Shown here: positions 60,380 to 64,000 of the stretch, one piece after another
Position numbering within the stretch: the stretch's first letter is position 1
Layout of the letters: each line of letters starts with the position of its first letter
Source: Paracentrotus lividus
Lineage: Eukaryota > Echinodermata > Echinoidea > Camarodonta > Echinidae
Assembly: GCA_940671915.1 (NCBI GenBank)
Contig: CALNVZ010002974.1
Span: 41,785,729-41,849,728 of the forward strand
Reading direction: 5' to 3'
Length of the DNA: 64,000 bases
The notes under the pieces: model-generated
What the model was told of the DNA's origin: nothing
Seen by the model: the letters and a program-made list of their open reading frames with translations, nothing else
Database searches by the model: none
Translations under genes and position numbers: made by a program

Positions 60380-62304
60380 GTAAGTACTAACATAATTGTC
60401 ATTCATATAAAAACAATTTTATACATATTAAGATTTTATATTGAATACTAGAATTAAAAGGTTCAGTGCATAATTTGTGATGATCTCCTTAAATTTTGAT
60501 AAATTTTGCAATCATTTTTAACTTGTTATTTAATGCATGATGCTGGCTGGTGTACATGTACAAAAACCTGGAAAATGGTCAGAAATCATTATCAATAAAT
60601 AAACTTTCATTAAAAGTGAATTTAGCCTCTTTTGGAACAAACACTTTACATATAGTTGTCAATTTTGTGGCTTCACAGGTAATACAGACGTCATTGGTCT
60701 GTGCCTGACATGGCACTTATGTCTTCAAAGCAAGGAATTTAATCAACATTGCATCTCTATACCCAGGTGTTGAATGGTTACTTCATTGGGTCTGTTCACG
60801 TCATTGTCGGTGGATTAACATGTAGACGGAAATAGCAACTGGCTGTAATGTCCTTAGTAGAATGGAGAGCATGTGCAATGTATATGTGGAAATGGAAATA
60901 ATATCCATGGATCTTCTGAGGTGCCTCTCCAATAATCATGTATTGGAAATTATATGAATTGCCATTTTTTCAAAAGAATATTAATATTTCAACTATACTG
61001 TAGAATACTACATATGATGTTATATATACATGTGTGCTGTGAAAAAAAATATCAAGAACTGAAAAAGAGGACAATTTAATGGAATTTCAATAGGAGAGCA
61101 GCTCGCAAGTGACATCTCAAAATCAAACCTTAAACCCTCACAAATTTGTTTCTTCTGTGAATTTTCTTCAAAACTTCACTCATATTTTTCTTTATTTTTG
61201 TGGGTTTTTTTGTAACCATTTAAATTTCAGGGTTAACTCCCCTTCAAGATGTACATGTACTGTTGTGAAACATAAAGATAAGAGGTAGACTAAATGTCTT
61301 AAAATGCTCAACAAGGGATGTTATCTAGCAAATAAATATCGCTCCTTTCTTTACCCCATTATGGAAATTTGTGGACATTAAATATTACCAAACAAACCCT
61401 ACAGTGACAGATCTGTATAATCACATGATGTTATAAAGTGTTAGTTTAGTTTTCCATGTCATTTGACTTCTGCTCGATGTCAATCACTACTGACATATAC
61501 ATGTACACTGTACTGCAATTAACCATTTGTACATATCATTAGCGAAGATTGCCGAATAACCTGATCCCAAATCCTCCCCTCGCATGAGACACATGTACAT
61601 GCATGATGCATGCATGTGACTGCAGGCTTGAGTACTGTGCAATATGACAAGATGATCCGATAATTGGGGCCTACATTTCTTTAATTGACAATGTTCATGA
61701 GTTAACCCATAGAGGGACAGAAATTTTCACATGTCTAAATGATCATATTTTGAATACAATTAAACATATACAATGTACAAAAATTGTCAGTTTGTAATGG
61801 TACTTATTGCATGAAAACAAAGACTTATTTCCTCCTCGCACAACACAAATTGATTCAAAATCTTAGTAATTTTACATACATGTATAGAGGAAGGGGGGGG
61901 GTGGGTAAATGATAGTAGCATAGAGGAAGGATGTAACAGTGTTTTTACAGGCTATGCGATAGTCAAGTGTGTTTCTCAGGATGTGGTTGTGGAGAGAAAA
62001 AGAACTCCTGTTTTCGAGAAACACAAAAACAATGGGTCGAGTTCATCCCTAAATCTGTTGCAGCCATAATGCACATAAACAATTCTACTTCCTATTACTA
62101 CATGCAGATAACAATAGTCGTGAACATGCCCGCGCTATTGTTAAGTCAATATGTTTTCCGCTTTGTCATGTTCAGAAAATGAGTGAGAAATTTCTGTTTC
62201 AATACATGACATGTACATTTTTAAGCCATAACATTCAAGTTGTTAAAAACTTTTTTTTTAATGTTAAGAGATGACAGGTAATGACAGGAAATGTTACAAT
62301 AAAG
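60380..62304 (+). other. No gene seen after the gap
   Basis: AT-rich sequence; no exon or defined repeat recognised. Confidence 0.55.
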
Positions 62305-64000
62305 TGATTACCCAACTATGAACCAACCAATAACTGACTCCATCCCACTCTACACTGACCAATAACTGACTCCATCCCAATCTAAGACACCATAACTGAC
62401 TCCATACATCTAAGCCAACCAATAACTGACTCATCCATCCACTATAAACCAACCAATAACTGACTCCATCCCACTCTACACACTGCACCAATAACTGACT
62501 CCATCCCATCTAAACCACCAATACTGACTCCATTCCACTCTACACTGACCAATAACTGACTCTATCCCAATCTAAAGCAACCAATAACTGACTCCATTCC
62601 ACTCTAAACTGACCTATAACTGACTCCAATACCACTCTAAACCAGTAGCGGACGCAGACCGGAGTCACAATGAATTACCAGGCCCATGCGTAAACATAAT
62701 AGAGCCGCTTTTGTCCCCAGACAATTGGGCCCCCGAAATGCATTCAATTTGATTTTCTTGGATCCGCGCCTGTAAACTGACTAATAACTGACTCCAATCC
62801 ACTCTAAACCGACCAATAACTGACTCCAATCCAACTCTTACTGATAACAGACTCCCAACGAACTCTAAACCAAGCGAATTAACTGACAAACTCTTAGCTA
62901 TAATGTGGATTAATGTAATTACCATTTGTTTTGTCAATTGTCTGTGTCAGAGTGGCATGAATTACTTTACCATTGAAGTCCATCACTCTGCAAGTAATTC
63001 GGCTGTGTACATGTACATGTTAGTGATAACTATTAATGAGAGATGGATCTATTCCAACCAAATAACTGTTTGTAAATAGAAGGATGAGGATCAATTTTTG
63101 TGTCATTAAAATTTTCATAAAATCTGCTCTCAGAGTGGATAGTAGAAGGTAGATGTAAAATGAAGGTTTGTAATAAATAGTGTTCTATATTTTTAATGTC
63201 ACCAACCAAATTCATACATGGAGTGAACAATGTAGTTTATTAAAAATAAAGATTATACAAATTCAATATTAATGACATTGTACATTCAAGAAAAATTGCA
63301 AAGTGGTGTTTGACAGTCAACTGATGATTTTAAGGTTTTGGATTTGAGTCTTCGTGTGTCGTCATGTCCATTAACAGGTATGCCATAATGATGTTTATGA
63401 TTAGGGGGCCTATTTGTTAGGTTGTTAATCGATTATGTTGGTAATGTTATCGGTATCCCTGTGTGAACGACGATCGGACTCTTGACTTCGGCATTTATGA
63501 AACACACATCTCAATCCTTTACTCATTCTGAAAATACCAGTTTTCCGTTCAACTCTTGCGGGTGGCAGCAGTGGGATATGAACCAATGCCATCGAAATGA
63601 CTGGTGCCTCTGTGGCATAATGTGTGTAGTCCTCCCTATTCCTATTCTTAGCCACACAAATCTTGATCTAGTCCAATATATTTCATCTTTCTTTTTCTTG
63701 TAGGACCCTGTCCACATACATGGTCAGATCCGGGACACTTCAGGAAGAAGTTCTGCAATGTTTGTAGGAGGAGATTAGATGATGCCTTGTCACTACACTG
63801 TGAAGGTGAGTCCTAGTAACAATCAAGAATTAGTTTGATAGATTCCAACTAAAACTAAATGTTTCTTATGGTGAATGGTATCACTCCAATCATTTGGGAA
63901 GAAATGAGTAGTTGCTGAGTAGTCAGCAAACTAATCAAGACCTTCTACAAAAAGATAATATTGATAAATAACTTCATATCAAAATGGTGATTGATAAATG
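62305..64000 (+). repeat. Duplicated segment D' (copy of 54,970-56,535)
   Basis: The minisatellite portion is longer here (62,310-62,890) and the rest is near-identical, running off the window end. Differences are mostly one-base indels. Confidence 0.88.
63704..63805 (+). pseudogene. DGKQ: Second copy of DGK-theta exon 3, one base short
   Basis: 102 nt against 103 in the copy at 56,239. One base is missing in gaccctgtccacat (gaccctgtaccacat in the other), which breaks the frame at the fourth codon. Splice sites (cttgtag|gac and gaag|gtgagt) are intact. It is probably the other allele with a sequence error, or a true tandem exon duplication. Confidence 0.8.

Noticed and set aside
34500..62000. 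Very frequent TACATGTA/ACATGTAC words
   Set aside because: They are scattered through all introns without phase or clustering; this looks like genome-wide word bias, not a local signal.
62294..62509. Repetitive WSQLLV-type ORF
   Set aside because: Translation of the roughly 30-bp minisatellite on the minus strand.

Overview
The window is animal nuclear DNA. Its genes are split by introns with GT-AG borders, it is AT-rich, and it is crowded with short inverted-repeat elements, a tRNA-derived SINE and a CR1-like LINE. The mix of repeats (abundant TACATGTA-type words, GAGCGCGAAGCGCGAGC blocks, 'GGGGCGGATCCAG'-type borders) suggests a marine deuterostome, most likely a sea urchin. That assignment is inference. 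Two runs of exactly 25 N (17,004-17,028 and 60,355-60,379) are scaffold gaps.

Two genes can be read with confidence, both on the + strand. Clathrin light chain (3,372-9,943) is complete in five coding exons and encodes 218 aa. The 5' part of a diacylglycerol kinase of the theta type covers 32,672-57,903 in five exons. These encode three C1 zinc-finger domains; the remaining domains, including the kinase domain, were not found here and should lie beyond the window. A 171-codon minus-strand ORF inside clathrin intron 1 (5,872-6,387) is an unrecognised candidate.

Layout: 1-2,886 upstream DNA with repeats; 2,887-10,540 the clathrin light chain gene; 11,680-34,835 a rearranged duplicated block; 32,672-57,903 the DGK exons, with introns full of inverted-repeat elements; 57,904-64,000 intronic or mis-joined sequence with a second copy of DGK exon 3. 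The block at 11,680-34,835 has the order A (11,680-17,003), gap, inverted B' (17,029-22,440), A' (22,441-27,750), C (27,751-29,384), B (29,385-34,835). A and A' are direct copies and B' is the reverse complement of B. The copies differ mostly by one-base indels. Only B carries DGK exon 1 in the orientation of the other exons. I therefore read A-gap-B' as a second haplotype scaffolded in wrongly, not as biology, although a real inversion duplication cannot be excluded from sequence alone. The same applies to 54,970-56,535 versus 62,305-64,000 around the second gap.

The most unusual content is the set of long foldback elements in DGK intron 1: a 1.85-kb TA-bordered element (37,516-39,368), a 1.0-kb TA-bordered element (41,768-42,781) and a near-perfect 2.0-kb palindrome (42,787-44,800). 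None has a credible ORF. The first two each carry, between their arms, a member of the same GAGACGTCTC-rich MITE family. If transcribed with the gene, they would give long double-stranded RNA hairpins.
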